Source: CAIKBL01 sp964555355
GTDB lineage: Bacteria; Pseudomonadota; Gammaproteobacteria; Ga0077536
Direction of reading: 5' to 3'
Length of the DNA: 64,000 nucleotides
NCBI GenBank assembly: GCA_964555355.1
Contig: CAZKRY010000012.1
Coordinates: 124,001 to 188,000, forward strand
Made by a program: the position numbers and the translations under genes. This document shows, one piece after another, positions 18,108-26,914 of the stretch (position 1 is its first letter; each line of letters begins with the position of its first letter). The notes beneath the pieces were generated by a model, which saw only the letters and a list, made by a program, of their open reading frames with translations, ran no database searches and had not been told where the DNA came from.

Positions 18108-19037
18108 TCAAATCACCGCGCGTTCGATGGCGCCGCGCGCGGCGAACCTCGGATCCGGCACCGCGCCCCAATAATCGATCGACTGCAGCGAAAACGGCAG
18201 GAGGCGTGGTTCGCGTGGCGCGGTCTCTGGAAATTCTTCCATGCCGAAGCTGTACTCGACGGTTAAGCCGTCAGGGTCCAAGAAATACAAGAAAATCGAC
18301 TCAGACGGTGGATGCCGGCCCGGGCCGAACACAATGGGGACGTTCGCTTTTTGCATGCGATAGAGTGCGCGCCCAATGTCGTCGATATCCGTGACCATAA
18401 AGTTCACATGGTGCAATTGTTTCGCCTTGCCGTTGCTCAAGCCAAACGAATGGTGCAAGGGATTCGGGAAACAGCGCATGAAAGTCACCGCGCCTTCAAT
18501 CCGATCCGACACCCGGTAATTAAGCTGCTCGCGAAAAAATTGCTCCGTTGCCGCGTGCTCATCGGTCTGCAAGACCACATGACCGAGCCGCGCAATCTTC
18601 GCGACCGTGGGCACGAAAGGCGTCGCCGCGGCGGCCATTCCGTAGAAGTATTCGAACGTCGCGCCGGTACAGGGTTCCGTGACGCGGAACCCTTGCGCGA
18701 TACCAAGCGCGGCACACTCGTGAGCGGAAACCTCAACGGCACGAATATCGAGCGCGGCGAGATGTGTTCGGAGCGCCGCAAGATCTAGGGCCGACTCCAT
18801 TTCCCAGGCGAGCCGGTGCAGCCCCGGCTGCTCGTGAGATCGCAGAATGACGTCGTGATGGCGCGCGGTACATCGGAGCAAGCATTCGTCGCCAGTGCCG
18901 GCGCCCGCCTCCTGCAGGCCCATCAAATCGGTATAAAAAGCTCGTGAACGTGCAATGTCGGTAACATTCAACGCCACATAGCCAAGCTTTAGATATCGAA
19001 AATTCATTTTCAATGTAATCGTTCCGGGCTTCATCAA
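18108..19037 (-). CDS. Extradiol ring-cleavage dioxygenase, VOC family
   Basis: This 309-residue type I extradiol dioxygenase has two vicinal-oxygen-chelate modules. The C-terminal one carries the iron ligands: histidine in RLGHVVLQ, histidine in LHHVNFMV and glutamate in LTVEYSFG. It should open a catechol-type ring next to the hydroxyls, as CmtC does with 2,3-dihydroxy-p-cumate. The ATG overlaps the stop of the beta subunit by four bases, giving tight translational coupling. An internal ATG before NFRYLKLGYVALN is an alternative start. Confidence 0.88.
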   Translation of the reverse strand: MMKPGTITLKMNFRYLKLGYVALNVTDIARSRAFYTDLMGLQEAGAGTGDECLLRCTARHHDVILRSHEQPGLHRLAWEMESALDLAALRTHLAALDIRAVEVSAHECAALGIAQGFRVTEPCTGATFEYFYGMAAAATPFVPTVAKIARLGHVVLQTDEHAATEQFFREQLNYRVSDRIEGAVTFMRCFPNPLHHSFGLSNGKAKQLHHVNFMVTDIDDIGRALYRMQKANVPIVFGPGRHPPSESIFLYFLDPDGLTVEYSFGMEEFPETAPREPRLLPFSLQSIDYWGAVPDPRFAARGAIERAVI

Positions 19038-19528
19038 AGAATGATGCTGACTTTGTTTTGATCGCGAATGTCGTCAGCGTCTATAAAAGAAGTCTTTCGA
19101 GTGATTTTGATCGCACCATCAAGCAGGCGCATGTCATACAGGTGATGCCCGAAATAGGCTTGCGTGTTACCCATCTTGCTACGGTACGTAATGTAATTAG
19201 ACGTCACTCGAAACGCCGCGTCGCTGCCGCCCAAGATCCGGACATTGCTGACCAAACGCCGACATGTGGAATGCGGAAACTCACTATGTGCCGTGGTTTT
19301 CTTTAAACGTTTGACGCGCTCGGTCAGCCGATGGTGATCATCCGCGATATAAAACAGCGTCGTCGCAGGATTGGCGTCGTCCGACGCGCCAGCCGGAGGT
19401 ACGAAATAACTCGCGCCTTCGTCAAACAACGCGAGCCATTCGTCGAGGCGCCATTCGTCGAGCAAGGCCGCCTCGAAGTACAAGAAATCTTCGAGCGCGG
19501 TGCGCGTCACCGAGAGCGTGTCGGTCAT
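19034..19528 (-). CDS. Ring-hydroxylating dioxygenase, beta (small) subunit
   Basis: This 164-residue SnoaL-like/NTF2-fold protein has the small-subunit features FEAALLDEWRLDEWLALF and TAHSEFPHSTCRRLVSNV. It forms the alpha3beta3 oxygenase with the subunit encoded just before it. The start is the ATG at 19528, whose ATGA overlaps the alpha-subunit stop; a longer open frame starting at 19555 would overlap the alpha gene further. Confidence 0.9.
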   Translation of the reverse strand: MTDTLSVTRTALEDFLYFEAALLDEWRLDEWLALFDEGASYFVPPAGASDDANPATTLFYIADDHHRLTERVKRLKKTTAHSEFPHSTCRRLVSNVRILGGSDAAFRVTSNYITYRSKMGNTQAYFGHHLYDMRLLDGAIKITRKTSFIDADDIRDQNKVSIIL

Positions 19529-20805
19529 ACCGCCTCCGTGACGCGCCGATTCCATTCGCGCCAGAAAATTCGCATTTGCTGTTCATCGTCGATTTTGGGG
19601 GCCTCGGCGGCCATGCCCTTGGAGATATCGTTCCAGCCTGCTTCCGTGAGGTTCGAATAGCCGCGCTGGCAAAGTGCGAGGGCTTCGCAATCGTCGGGGG
19701 TTGCAAAACCGCCGGGGCCTAAGAATTCGAGGAAGTTAAACAGTCGCCGTTCGCGCATCGACGCCGATTCCTCCCGCGGCGCCAAGGTCCACGCGTTGAC
19801 GACGTTCCGCGCAGGACCATCTGGGAAGAACGTCCTGACGGTAACGGCCATGATGTCGTTTAAAACCAGGTTCGGAAAAATCACCATATTTCGATTTAGA
19901 CACGCGATGCGCTCTGCGCGCGCCGATCCAAAGCGCGCTTCCAAACGTTGACGCACGGCCAAGGTTTCTTGCTCGCCCGCTTCGCCCCAGGCGGGCACCG
20001 GGGAAGCCACCGGCCTACCCCAAGGCGCGGCGTATTCCACCACAGCGTGTCCGTTACCGAGATCGAAGACCTGTCCGACGCTCAAATTGCGCATGACCAA
20101 GCTGCCCGCGCGGCTTTGTAGATAGTCAAAGTAAGTGGAATGCGTTGGTAGGCCGTGATACCCATCGAAGCTGTTCTCGCACAACAGCTTCCAATTGGAT
20201 TCCACGCTGTATTCCTGCGTGCCGCCGACGATCTCCATCCCCGCTTCGGATTGATCGACCACGAGATCAATGAATTCCGTAGCCCCCGCCAAGTATTCAC
20301 GCAGGCTGTTCGAGTGCTTTTGATAATGCACAAAGTAAAAGCCACGATAATTGTCGAGTTGCGGTACGCGCACGAGATCGTGGCGACCGGCCGCGCGTGC
20401 ATCGCTGGAATAGGCTTCGTCACCCGGGCGATTAATCAGGCGGCCTTCCAGATTAAATGCCCAGGAATGATAGAAGCAGCGGAACATGGCGCCGTTCCCC
20501 TGCCGTTCGCGACAGACCATGGCACCACGATGCGGGCAGGTATTAAAAAATGCGCGCACTTCGCCGTCTTTGCAGCGCGTGAAAATGAGTTCCCGCCCAC
20601 CGACATTGCGTGTTACAAAATCACCCGGTGCGGTAATCTCTGACTGATGTCCGAGATAAAGCCAGGAGCGGTCAAAAATAAGCGCCCTTTCACGCGCCAG
20701 AATGTCCGGATCGACAAAAGTCTCGCGCGAAACCTGAAACAACCCCGCCGACGGATCGTCGTGGATGTACTGACTGACTTTGTTTGAATGCTGCGCCGCG
20801 GCCAT
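19525..20805 (-). CDS. Ring-hydroxylating dioxygenase, alpha (large) subunit
   Basis: This 426-residue catalytic subunit has a Rieske [2Fe-2S] domain with Cys90, His92, Cys110 and His113, and a mononuclear-iron domain with ENSFDGYHGLPTH (residues 210-222; bridging Asp214, ligands His217 and His222). It adds O2 across an aromatic ring to give a cis-dihydrodiol. Subunit organisation and neighbours resemble benzoate and p-cumate dioxygenases. The ATG at 20805 is preceded by AGAGGT; an in-frame start at 20940 would run through the promoter and operator and is rejected. Confidence 0.92.
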   Translation of the reverse strand: MAAAQHSNKVSQYIHDDPSAGLFQVSRETFVDPDILARERALIFDRSWLYLGHQSEITAPGDFVTRNVGGRELIFTRCKDGEVRAFFNTCPHRGAMVCRERQGNGAMFRCFYHSWAFNLEGRLINRPGDEAYSSDARAAGRHDLVRVPQLDNYRGFYFVHYQKHSNSLREYLAGATEFIDLVVDQSEAGMEIVGGTQEYSVESNWKLLCENSFDGYHGLPTHSTYFDYLQSRAGSLVMRNLSVGQVFDLGNGHAVVEYAAPWGRPVASPVPAWGEAGEQETLAVRQRLEARFGSARAERIACLNRNMVIFPNLVLNDIMAVTVRTFFPDGPARNVVNAWTLAPREESASMRERRLFNFLEFLGPGGFATPDDCEALALCQRGYSNLTEAGWNDISKGMAAEAPKIDDEQQMRIFWREWNRRVTEAV

Positions 20806-20818
20806 AAAGCTACCTCTT

Positions 20819-20846
20819 AACAAACCGTGTGGACGATCTGTTTGTT
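20819..20846 (-). promoter_or_regulatory. Cumate-type (CymR) operator
   Basis: On the minus strand a 28-base site starts AACAAACAGA and ends GTTTGTT, giving 7-bp inverted arms (AACAAAC/GTTTGTT) around 14 bases. As I recall the P. putida CymR operator, it has the same first ten bases, total length and right-arm GTTTGT. The site begins four bases downstream of the predicted -10 and ends just before the Shine-Dalgarno of the alpha subunit, where a bound repressor would block transcription. Confidence 0.75.
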
Positions 20847-20850
20847 CGCA

Positions 20851-20880
20851 ACAATAGCTTCCTCGCCAGCGAGTTGTAAA
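20851..20880 (-). promoter_or_regulatory. Sigma-70-like promoter of the aromatic operon
   Basis: On the minus strand TTTACA (20880-20875, five of six matches to -35) and TATTGT (20856-20851, four of six to -10) are 18 bases apart, directly upstream of the cumate-type operator. A 12-bp palindrome TAAACCTGTTTA (20877-20888) overlaps the -35 element and may be an additional binding site. Confidence 0.6.
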
Positions 20881-20933
20881 CCTGTTTAATAAAGGCAAGG
20901 CGCGAGCTCGGATAACGACTCGGAAAGGCTGTC

Positions 20934-20963
20934 TTGACACCGTTCAAAGCCGGCCCCTAGCAT
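20934..20963 (+). promoter_or_regulatory. Sigma-70-like promoter of the TetR regulator
   Basis: A perfect TTGACA (20934-20939) and TAGCAT (20958-20963) are 18 bases apart, about 30 bases before the regulator ATG. They face away from the aromatic-operon promoter. Confidence 0.6.
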
Positions 20964-20993
20964 GCGGCCGACCGAATCGCTTCCAAATAGCTT

Positions 20994-21668
20994 ATGCCAC
21001 GCTCGCCTACTTCGAAGCGCAAAGCAGCCGCCAAACCGCCGCAACGCACGCGTACGCCGCAGGCCGAGCGCTCAGCCACCATGCGCGCGCGCCTAGCGCG
21101 CGCCGCGTTTGAAGTCATTCGCGACCAAGGTTATGCCAACTTTCGTACCGCGGCGGTCGCGAAGCAGGCGGGGGTTTCACAAGGCGCGCAGCTTCATCAC
21201 TTTCCAACCAAAAACCACCTCGCCATCGCCGCGATTGAGTACGCGTTCGGCGAATCGACGGCGCGCGCGCTGTCGTTTGGTCGGCGCCTGCCGGCGCGAT
21301 CAGATCCGCTCGGCGCGATGCTGAAAGATGCCCAAAACTTTTTTCTATCGGCGCACTTTAGGGTAGCGCTCGATATTCTGATGGCGGGCGGCGCTGAGAG
21401 AGCGCTTAAGCAAGAACTAATCAACCTGACGCTTAAACATCGCGGCCAAGTGGAATGCATGTGGTTGGAGAAATTGCGTGAAGCGGGATGGCCGCCAAAC
21501 GCCGCCAAAGATGCGCTGACAATGACGATGAGTTTGGTCCGTGGGCTCGCCGTGCGCGGGCTGGTCGAAGACACTAGATTGCTTGCGAAACGAATGACCG
21601 CGCAGTGGCACCTGCTCGCCGCGCAATGGCAACGTTCGCTCAAAGCGACTACACGTGGTCGAAAGTAA
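20994..21668 (+). CDS. TetR-family repressor, CymR-like
   Basis: This 224-residue regulator has an N-terminal helix-turn-helix (FRTAAVAKQAGVSQGAQLHHFPTK, described in part) after a basic leader. The ligand-binding domain has LDILMAGG and SLVRGLAVRGL. The order and wording of the conserved segments (QAER, GAQ.HHFPTK, MLKDA..FFL, VRGLAVR) recall CymR, the cumate-responsive repressor of Pseudomonas putida. The gene is divergent from the dioxygenase operon and a cumate-type operator lies between them, so it is the probable regulator. Binding of an aromatic acid would release the operator (inference from CymR). Confidence 0.85.
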   Translation: MPRSPTSKRKAAAKPPQRTRTPQAERSATMRARLARAAFEVIRDQGYANFRTAAVAKQAGVSQGAQLHHFPTKNHLAIAAIEYAFGESTARALSFGRRLPARSDPLGAMLKDAQNFFLSAHFRVALDILMAGGAERALKQELINLTLKHRGQVECMWLEKLREAGWPPNAAKDALTMTMSLVRGLAVRGLVEDTRLLAKRMTAQWHLLAAQWQRSLKATTRGRK

Positions 21669-22845
21669 CGTCGTGGATAAGAACAATCCTTCTCCAGCGT
21701 GGCTTGCGGCGTTGCGGCGGCGACTGCCGTGCGAACCTGAGATAGATACCGTACTCACTCGGAAAATGGAACGCCGCGCAAGTTCTGCCTATGCGCCGAT
21801 GGCGCTCGCCGATTTGGTCGCCGCCACGCGTGGCTGGTTGCATCAAGAGATCAACGAAGCCTTCGAAATCGAAGAGGCGCGATGGCTGATCGGTGGCGCG
21901 TCAAAGGTGCAGATGGCCTTCACGCTCAAGCATCACGGTAGAACGCTGCCCCTGGTGCTACGCATGCAGCCAGCCGAGTCGATTGTCGAAACGAGCCGAC
22001 AGCGCGAGTTTGAAGTTATGCGTGCGTTTGGCGGCATTGTGCCGGTGCCGCCGGTGTATTGGGTGGACAGCGACGGCGAGTATTTACCATATCCCGCGCT
22101 CATCTCGGGGTTCGTCCCGGGTGTAACCAAACCCGCGGAAGCAACCAGCCAGGCAACCGGCATGGGAACGCGCATTGGGAGTCGTTGGCGCACCGCTTTA
22201 GGCGCGCAATTTGTTGACAGTCTCGCTCGCATCCATGCGACCCCGCTTTTCAATTTGCAACTATCGTCATTCGAAAGTCCGCCACCGGGCGTGACTTCGG
22301 CTGAACTTGCGCTCAATCACTGGGAACGCGTGTGGGAAGAGGATAGCGACGAAGAAGAGCCCCTACTCCGACTCGCCGCCGCCTGGCTACGCGCTAATTT
22401 ACCGGCCTGTCCACAGCCCGTTCTCGTTCACGGTGACTTTCGCACCGGCAATTTTTTGTTTACGGAAAGTGACGCGCGGATCACGGCCATCTTGGACTGG
22501 GAAATGGCTCGCATTGGCGATCATCATCACGATCTTGCATGGGTCACCCATCCGGCGTACGGGTGTCTAGGCGACGACGGCATCACGCCGCTCATCGGCG
22601 GATTTATGCCAGAGTCGGAATTTTTTTCACGCTACGAAGAACTGTCAGGTTTAACGATTGATCCTAAGCGACTCTACTTTTATCGCGTCATGGCCGGCTT
22701 TATCCAAGGCGTTATTTCATTAGCCACCAGCTACCGCATCGCGCGCTACGGCAAGACGCATCAAGATGCTTTGCTGGCATGGATTGTCGGCATAGGGCCC
22801 CTGCTCCTCGATCAACTTCGAGCGCTCTTGGAACAAGGAGGCTAG
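21655..22845 (+). CDS. APH-family phosphotransferase (ACAD10-like kinase fold)
   Basis: This 396-residue aminoglycoside-phosphotransferase-like protein has the catalytic loop VLVHGDFRTGNFL and the metal-binding ILDWEMARIGD. It resembles the kinase-like partner proteins found beside acyl-CoA dehydrogenases in bacteria (ACAD10/ACAD11 type), recently linked to phosphorylation of hydroxyacyl-CoAs. The GTG at 21655 overlaps the tetR stop; a second GTG at 21673 is possible. It starts a long plus-strand operon of acyl-CoA genes, so a metabolic role is more likely than drug resistance. Confidence 0.8.
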   Translation: MVESNVVDKNNPSPAWLAALRRRLPCEPEIDTVLTRKMERRASSAYAPMALADLVAATRGWLHQEINEAFEIEEARWLIGGASKVQMAFTLKHHGRTLPLVLRMQPAESIVETSRQREFEVMRAFGGIVPVPPVYWVDSDGEYLPYPALISGFVPGVTKPAEATSQATGMGTRIGSRWRTALGAQFVDSLARIHATPLFNLQLSSFESPPPGVTSAELALNHWERVWEEDSDEEEPLLRLAAAWLRANLPACPQPVLVHGDFRTGNFLFTESDARITAILDWEMARIGDHHHDLAWVTHPAYGCLGDDGITPLIGGFMPESEFFSRYEELSGLTIDPKRLYFYRVMAGFIQGVISLATSYRIARYGKTHQDALLAWIVGIGPLLLDQLRALLEQGG

Positions 22846-23391
22846 ATGCGGCTAAAGCCATCGTTACAACTTGCAAGCGTTATCAAATCGCTCAAGGACG
22901 CGGTGCTGCCGGCGCTTGATCCCACCAATCGTATGGCGCTCGAACAGCTGCACATCGCACTGGCGCATCTCGCCCTGCTGCAAGAACGTCTACCGCTTAG
23001 TTATCGCTTTGAGTGCGATGAATTACGACGTTCGAAAGAACTTGCCGAAACGCTGCGCGACTTGTGTGATGCAACGACGCATCGTGCGCATTACGAAGCG
23101 CTCGCGGAGATTGCAGCGAGCGCCGGCGACATATTGGCGCGAGCAGGCGCCGAACCCGATGAAATTCAAAGGGCCAACACCAAATTGCGGGCAGCAAACG
23201 CGCAAGCCGTCAGTGCGTTGAGCGTCGATCCCGTATTGGCGGGTGCCGCGCGCCGCGCCGTGCTTGATTCAGCCCGCGAGCAATTACTGCGCGACCGCGC
23301 CTGGGTGTTACCGCAAGGTTGGGAGTCGCAACCGCAATCATTGCCACGGATCGAAAATCTGTTAGTCCCAGTGGGCAATCCCCGTGCTTAA
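22846..23391 (+). CDS. Hypothetical helical protein next to the phosphotransferase
   Basis: This 181-residue protein starts at the base after the phosphotransferase stop, indicating a functional pair. It is predicted helical and rich in Ala, Leu and Arg, with no signal peptide and no catalytic motif that I recognise. Small proteins of similar size often follow APH/ACAD10-like kinases in catabolic operons, so it may be a partner or regulator of that enzyme (inference). Confidence 0.7.
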   Translation: MRLKPSLQLASVIKSLKDAVLPALDPTNRMALEQLHIALAHLALLQERLPLSYRFECDELRRSKELAETLRDLCDATTHRAHYEALAEIAASAGDILARAGAEPDEIQRANTKLRAANAQAVSALSVDPVLAGAARRAVLDSAREQLLRDRAWVLPQGWESQPQSLPRIENLLVPVGNPRA

Positions 23392-23507
23392 TCGAGCAAC
23401 GATTACAGCACGAGAATTTCGGACACCTATCCCTAGCCAAAGGCTCCCGATCTGATACGCGCGTTTACAATGAACTTGCAAACCAACAAAAAAGAGGACC
23501 ACCGCTC

Positions 23508-24515
23508 ATGATCACCCGTGCCGATATGGACTATCACTTGGAGAAAATGCGCGGTGCGACCACCGAGGCCACGCGTCATGAGTGGGCGGAGACACTGTAC
23601 CTCCCGTTTGCCGTACCCGAGCGACGCTTATTCGGCAATATCTATGTGTTGGCGCGGCCGGGTTTGGGCGTGACACTCTGCGACATTAAAATATTCGAAG
23701 GACTCACCCGCTCGCGCTATGAAGCCTCCTATAGCGATAATCGCCAACATCTACCGGCCCCGGCGACCTTCAGTGCGTTCTCCCTGCCCAATGGTTTGGC
23801 GATCGATATTTCAAAAGGCCCCGACCGCTACATAGGTCGCTACATCGGGCACGACGATACCTCGCTTGAGATAGAACTCACCGCCTTGATGCCGGCGTAT
23901 GACATTCACGACCCGGATATGGACCCCAAAGCGCGCAAGTCCGCCGCGGAGCAAGCAGCAAATTCCGGATACGGTGCAAGTTACGGCGGCCATTACGACC
24001 AAACTTGTCGCGTGCGCGGTCAACTCATCCTGCGGGGCGAGAAAATTGACATCGATTATGTCGACGTCATGGATCGATCCTGGGGGCCGCGCGGCGAACA
24101 GGGTTGCCCCGGCATGGCATGGACGCACGCCATCATCGACGAGAATTACATGACGCATCAGATTTGGTCGCTCGACATCACCGCGCCCGGTGACCGGCAG
24201 TTTACGTTTGCGCATGGTTATCTATTGGAAAACGGCAAGGTATACGGACTGACGGACGCGACGATGTCGGTCGATCGCGTCGGCGTGTGGGGTTCCTCGT
24301 ATCTGATGTCGGTAACTGACATTCGCGGTAAGACCCATCGTTTTCACGGCGCTCCCATGGCGTCCGGCTTATGGGAGTGCTACGGCTGCGTGGGTGTGCC
24401 TAACATCATGAATCGCTGGGTCGGGGCGGACGGCCGGGTTGGCTACGGCGAATTGCAAGAAGGCATTTTTTACGATAGCTACACGACGCTACGCGCGCGT
24501 GGCCGGCTGCGTTGA
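23508..24515 (+). CDS. CrtC/AttH-like beta-barrel protein (uncertain function)
   Basis: This 335-residue protein is rich in Trp, Tyr and Gly, with segments such as DVMDRSWGPRGEQ, AWTHAIIDEN and HRFHGAPMASGLWECYG. The pattern resembles the lipocalin-like CrtC/AttH (hydroxyneurosporene synthase) superfamily seen in terpenoid and steroid catabolic clusters. AAGAGGA precedes the ATG at 23508. A longer open frame starting at 23319 overlaps the upstream gene and is rejected. A hydratase or isomerase acting on an unsaturated substrate is possible; nothing in the sequence proves it. Confidence 0.65.
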   Translation: MITRADMDYHLEKMRGATTEATRHEWAETLYLPFAVPERRLFGNIYVLARPGLGVTLCDIKIFEGLTRSRYEASYSDNRQHLPAPATFSAFSLPNGLAIDISKGPDRYIGRYIGHDDTSLEIELTALMPAYDIHDPDMDPKARKSAAEQAANSGYGASYGGHYDQTCRVRGQLILRGEKIDIDYVDVMDRSWGPRGEQGCPGMAWTHAIIDENYMTHQIWSLDITAPGDRQFTFAHGYLLENGKVYGLTDATMSVDRVGVWGSSYLMSVTDIRGKTHRFHGAPMASGLWECYGCVGVPNIMNRWVGADGRVGYGELQEGIFYDSYTTLRARGRLR

Positions 24516-24525
24516 GGTATTTGTC

Positions 24526-25314
24526 ATGACCTATTCGGCATTTGAGTTTGAAGTTACGGACGGTATTGCGCATATCACGCTTAACCAACCCACGCGCGGC
24601 AATCCGTTTGATGGTGCTTTTTGTGCGGAGTTTAAAACGCTTGCTATCGCCTGCGATGTGCCAACTGTGCGCGCGGTACTGATGGATGCGCGCGGCAAGA
24701 ATTTCAGCGTCGGCGGAGACATCAAAACCTTCACGCGAGATCGCGCTGATTTACCGCGATTTCTTAAGTCCGCCGCCGCCGATCTGCACACGGGCCTCCT
24801 TCATCTTGCGCAAATGGATGCGCCCTTGGTCATTGCGCTCCATTCCTTGGTGACCGGTGGCGCGGTGGCGCTCACCGCCGCGGCGGACTTTGCGATTGCA
24901 ACGGCTGATGCACGGTTTTATGCCGCGTATACGGGCATCGGTTTCAGTGGAGACGCGGGTTCTACCTTTTTCTATCCGCGCCGCTTGGGCTCGCGGCGCG
25001 CGGCCGAGTTTTTGTTGCGCAATCAAATGTGGTCGGCACCACAAGCGCGAGACTATGGCCTCATTAACGAAATCGTCGATAACGAAATCACACTTCGCGA
25101 AACCTCGCTCGCGCTTGCGCGCGAATTGGCCAATGGCCCCACGCGCGCGTTTGGTGAAATGAAACGCCTATTGCTCTCCAGCAATGAACACTCGTTTGCC
25201 GAACACTTACACGCAGAGGCGCTCGCCATCGCCCGCTGCGGCGGGACAGACGATTCTTGGCAGGCGCTGAACGCCGTGCTTGAAAAACGCAAACCCCAAT
25301 TTACCGGCCGCTAA
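24526..25314 (+). CDS. Enoyl-CoA hydratase/isomerase family protein
   Basis: This 262-residue crotonase-fold protein has the substrate-binding stretches DARGKNFSVGGDIKTF and ALHSLVTGGAVALTAAAD, which form the oxyanion hole, and GLINEIVDNE near the C-terminal trimerisation region. It should hydrate or isomerise a CoA-bound enoyl intermediate in the operon. GAGGT lies ahead of the ATG. The preceding gene ends ten bases upstream. Confidence 0.87.
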   Translation: MTYSAFEFEVTDGIAHITLNQPTRGNPFDGAFCAEFKTLAIACDVPTVRAVLMDARGKNFSVGGDIKTFTRDRADLPRFLKSAAADLHTGLLHLAQMDAPLVIALHSLVTGGAVALTAAADFAIATADARFYAAYTGIGFSGDAGSTFFYPRRLGSRRAAEFLLRNQMWSAPQARDYGLINEIVDNEITLRETSLALARELANGPTRAFGEMKRLLLSSNEHSFAEHLHAEALAIARCGGTDDSWQALNAVLEKRKPQFTGR

Positions 25315-25323
25315 GGTTTTTGC

Positions 25324-26889
25324 ATGTGGATTTATAAAGAAATTCGAACCCTCGGCGATTATGCGCGTTATCACGCCCGCCACCGCGCAACGACTCCTGC
25401 CTTAATCTACGGCGAGCATGTCACTGGCTATGCCGATTTTGATCATCAAGCGGCGTGCGTGGCGAGCGGCTTGGTTGAGCACGGTGTCGAAGTTGGCGAT
25501 CGCGTGGTTTTTTTCGGTAAGAACTCCGATGACTTCTTTGTCGCGATGTTTGGAACGGTCAAATCCGGTGCATGTTTTACACCGCTCAACTGGCGTTTAG
25601 CGCAACCGGAACTGAAGAACGTGTTGCGCGATGTCGGTGCCAAATTTGCGTTTGTGGAAACGGAGTTTCTTGTCCCTTGGCGAGAAATTTGTGATGGGCT
25701 GGAACTTCAACTTGCCTGGTGCGAAGTCGACCGGAGTAGGTTTGACGATCCTTTTCGCGGTTGGCTCGCGCGATATCAACCGCGCGAGCCGAGCGAACTC
25801 GGCATGGATTTGGGGGCGATCCAGCTCTACACCTCCGGCACCACCGGCGATCCTAAAGGCGTCGTCATTACGCATGACAATTTGAATCACATGCGCCTGT
25901 GCGAACACTTTGAGCCGGCGTTACGTTGGCACGAAGGCGATCGCTTCATGGTTGCCTTGCCCAATTTTCATTTACTCGCCATTGGCCTCTCACTGCAAAC
26001 GCTCTACAACGGCATGACTGTGCTGATTGAGCGTCAGTTCGATCCCGCGGCTGCGCTGCGCGCGATAAGCGTTCAGCATCCGACCATCACGGCATTCGCA
26101 CCCGCAATGATCCAAATGCTGCTCGATCACCCCGACGCCGCGCGTACTGACTTTGGCTCATTGCGTATGGTCATGTATGCCGGATCACCGATATCGCTCG
26201 GCCTCATCAAACGCGCGATCGCGGCCATGCCGTGCGAATTCATGCAGTTTTACGGTGCGACGGAAACGTCGGGTGCTGTCACGCTGCTGCGTCCGCGCGA
26301 GCACGACTTGAACGATGAGCAAAAGCTCAAAGCTTGCGGGCGTCCTTTGCCGCTCATCGAACTCAAAATCGTGAATGAACAGGGAGAAGAGACTGCGTTA
26401 GGCAAACCCGGAGAACTGTTGATTCGCTCCCCATCGCTCGCGAGTGGCTATTGGCGGAAACCCGCGGTGACCGCCGCGACTTTTGTCGACGGTTGGTATC
26501 ACAGCGGCGATATTGCCTTTCGTGACGCCGATGGGCTTTATTACATACACGATCGCCTGAAAGACATGATTGTCTCGGGTGGCGAGAACATTTACTCCAC
26601 GGAAATTGAGTCCGTGTTATCCACGCACCCGGCGGTGGCCGCCGTTGCGGTCATCGGCGTGCCAGATGCGCGCTGGGGCGAAGCGGTCAAGGCGTGCTTG
26701 GTGTTAAAAGCAGGCTCGAGTGCGACAGAATCCGAAATGCTGGATTACTGCCGTAGTCGCTTGGCTGGTTACAAAATCCCAAAGTCGTGCGATTTTCTGC
26801 CAAGCTTTCCGATGACGGGCAGCGGCAAGATTTCGAAGAAAGATTTACGCGCGCCGTATTGGAAAGACCAGACTCGCTCCGTGGCGTAA
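25324..26889 (+). CDS. Acyl-CoA synthetase / AMP-dependent ligase
   Basis: This 521-residue class I adenylate-forming enzyme has the P-loop YTSGTTGDPKGVVITH from residue 169, the A5 motif FYGATE, the A7 motif YHSGDIAF, the hinge DRLKDMIVSGGENIYSTEIE and the catalytic lysine in GSGKISKKDL. It activates a carboxylic acid to its CoA thioester with ATP, the entry step of the surrounding CoA pathway. The substrate cannot be told from sequence. It begins nine bases after the crotonase gene. Confidence 0.92.
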   Translation: MWIYKEIRTLGDYARYHARHRATTPALIYGEHVTGYADFDHQAACVASGLVEHGVEVGDRVVFFGKNSDDFFVAMFGTVKSGACFTPLNWRLAQPELKNVLRDVGAKFAFVETEFLVPWREICDGLELQLAWCEVDRSRFDDPFRGWLARYQPREPSELGMDLGAIQLYTSGTTGDPKGVVITHDNLNHMRLCEHFEPALRWHEGDRFMVALPNFHLLAIGLSLQTLYNGMTVLIERQFDPAAALRAISVQHPTITAFAPAMIQMLLDHPDAARTDFGSLRMVMYAGSPISLGLIKRAIAAMPCEFMQFYGATETSGAVTLLRPREHDLNDEQKLKACGRPLPLIELKIVNEQGEETALGKPGELLIRSPSLASGYWRKPAVTAATFVDGWYHSGDIAFRDADGLYYIHDRLKDMIVSGGENIYSTEIESVLSTHPAVAAVAVIGVPDARWGEAVKACLVLKAGSSATESEMLDYCRSRLAGYKIPKSCDFLPSFPMTGSGKISKKDLRAPYWKDQTRSVA

Positions 26890-26914
26890 CGCGCCTAACT
26901 AGCCATCCGGTCCA

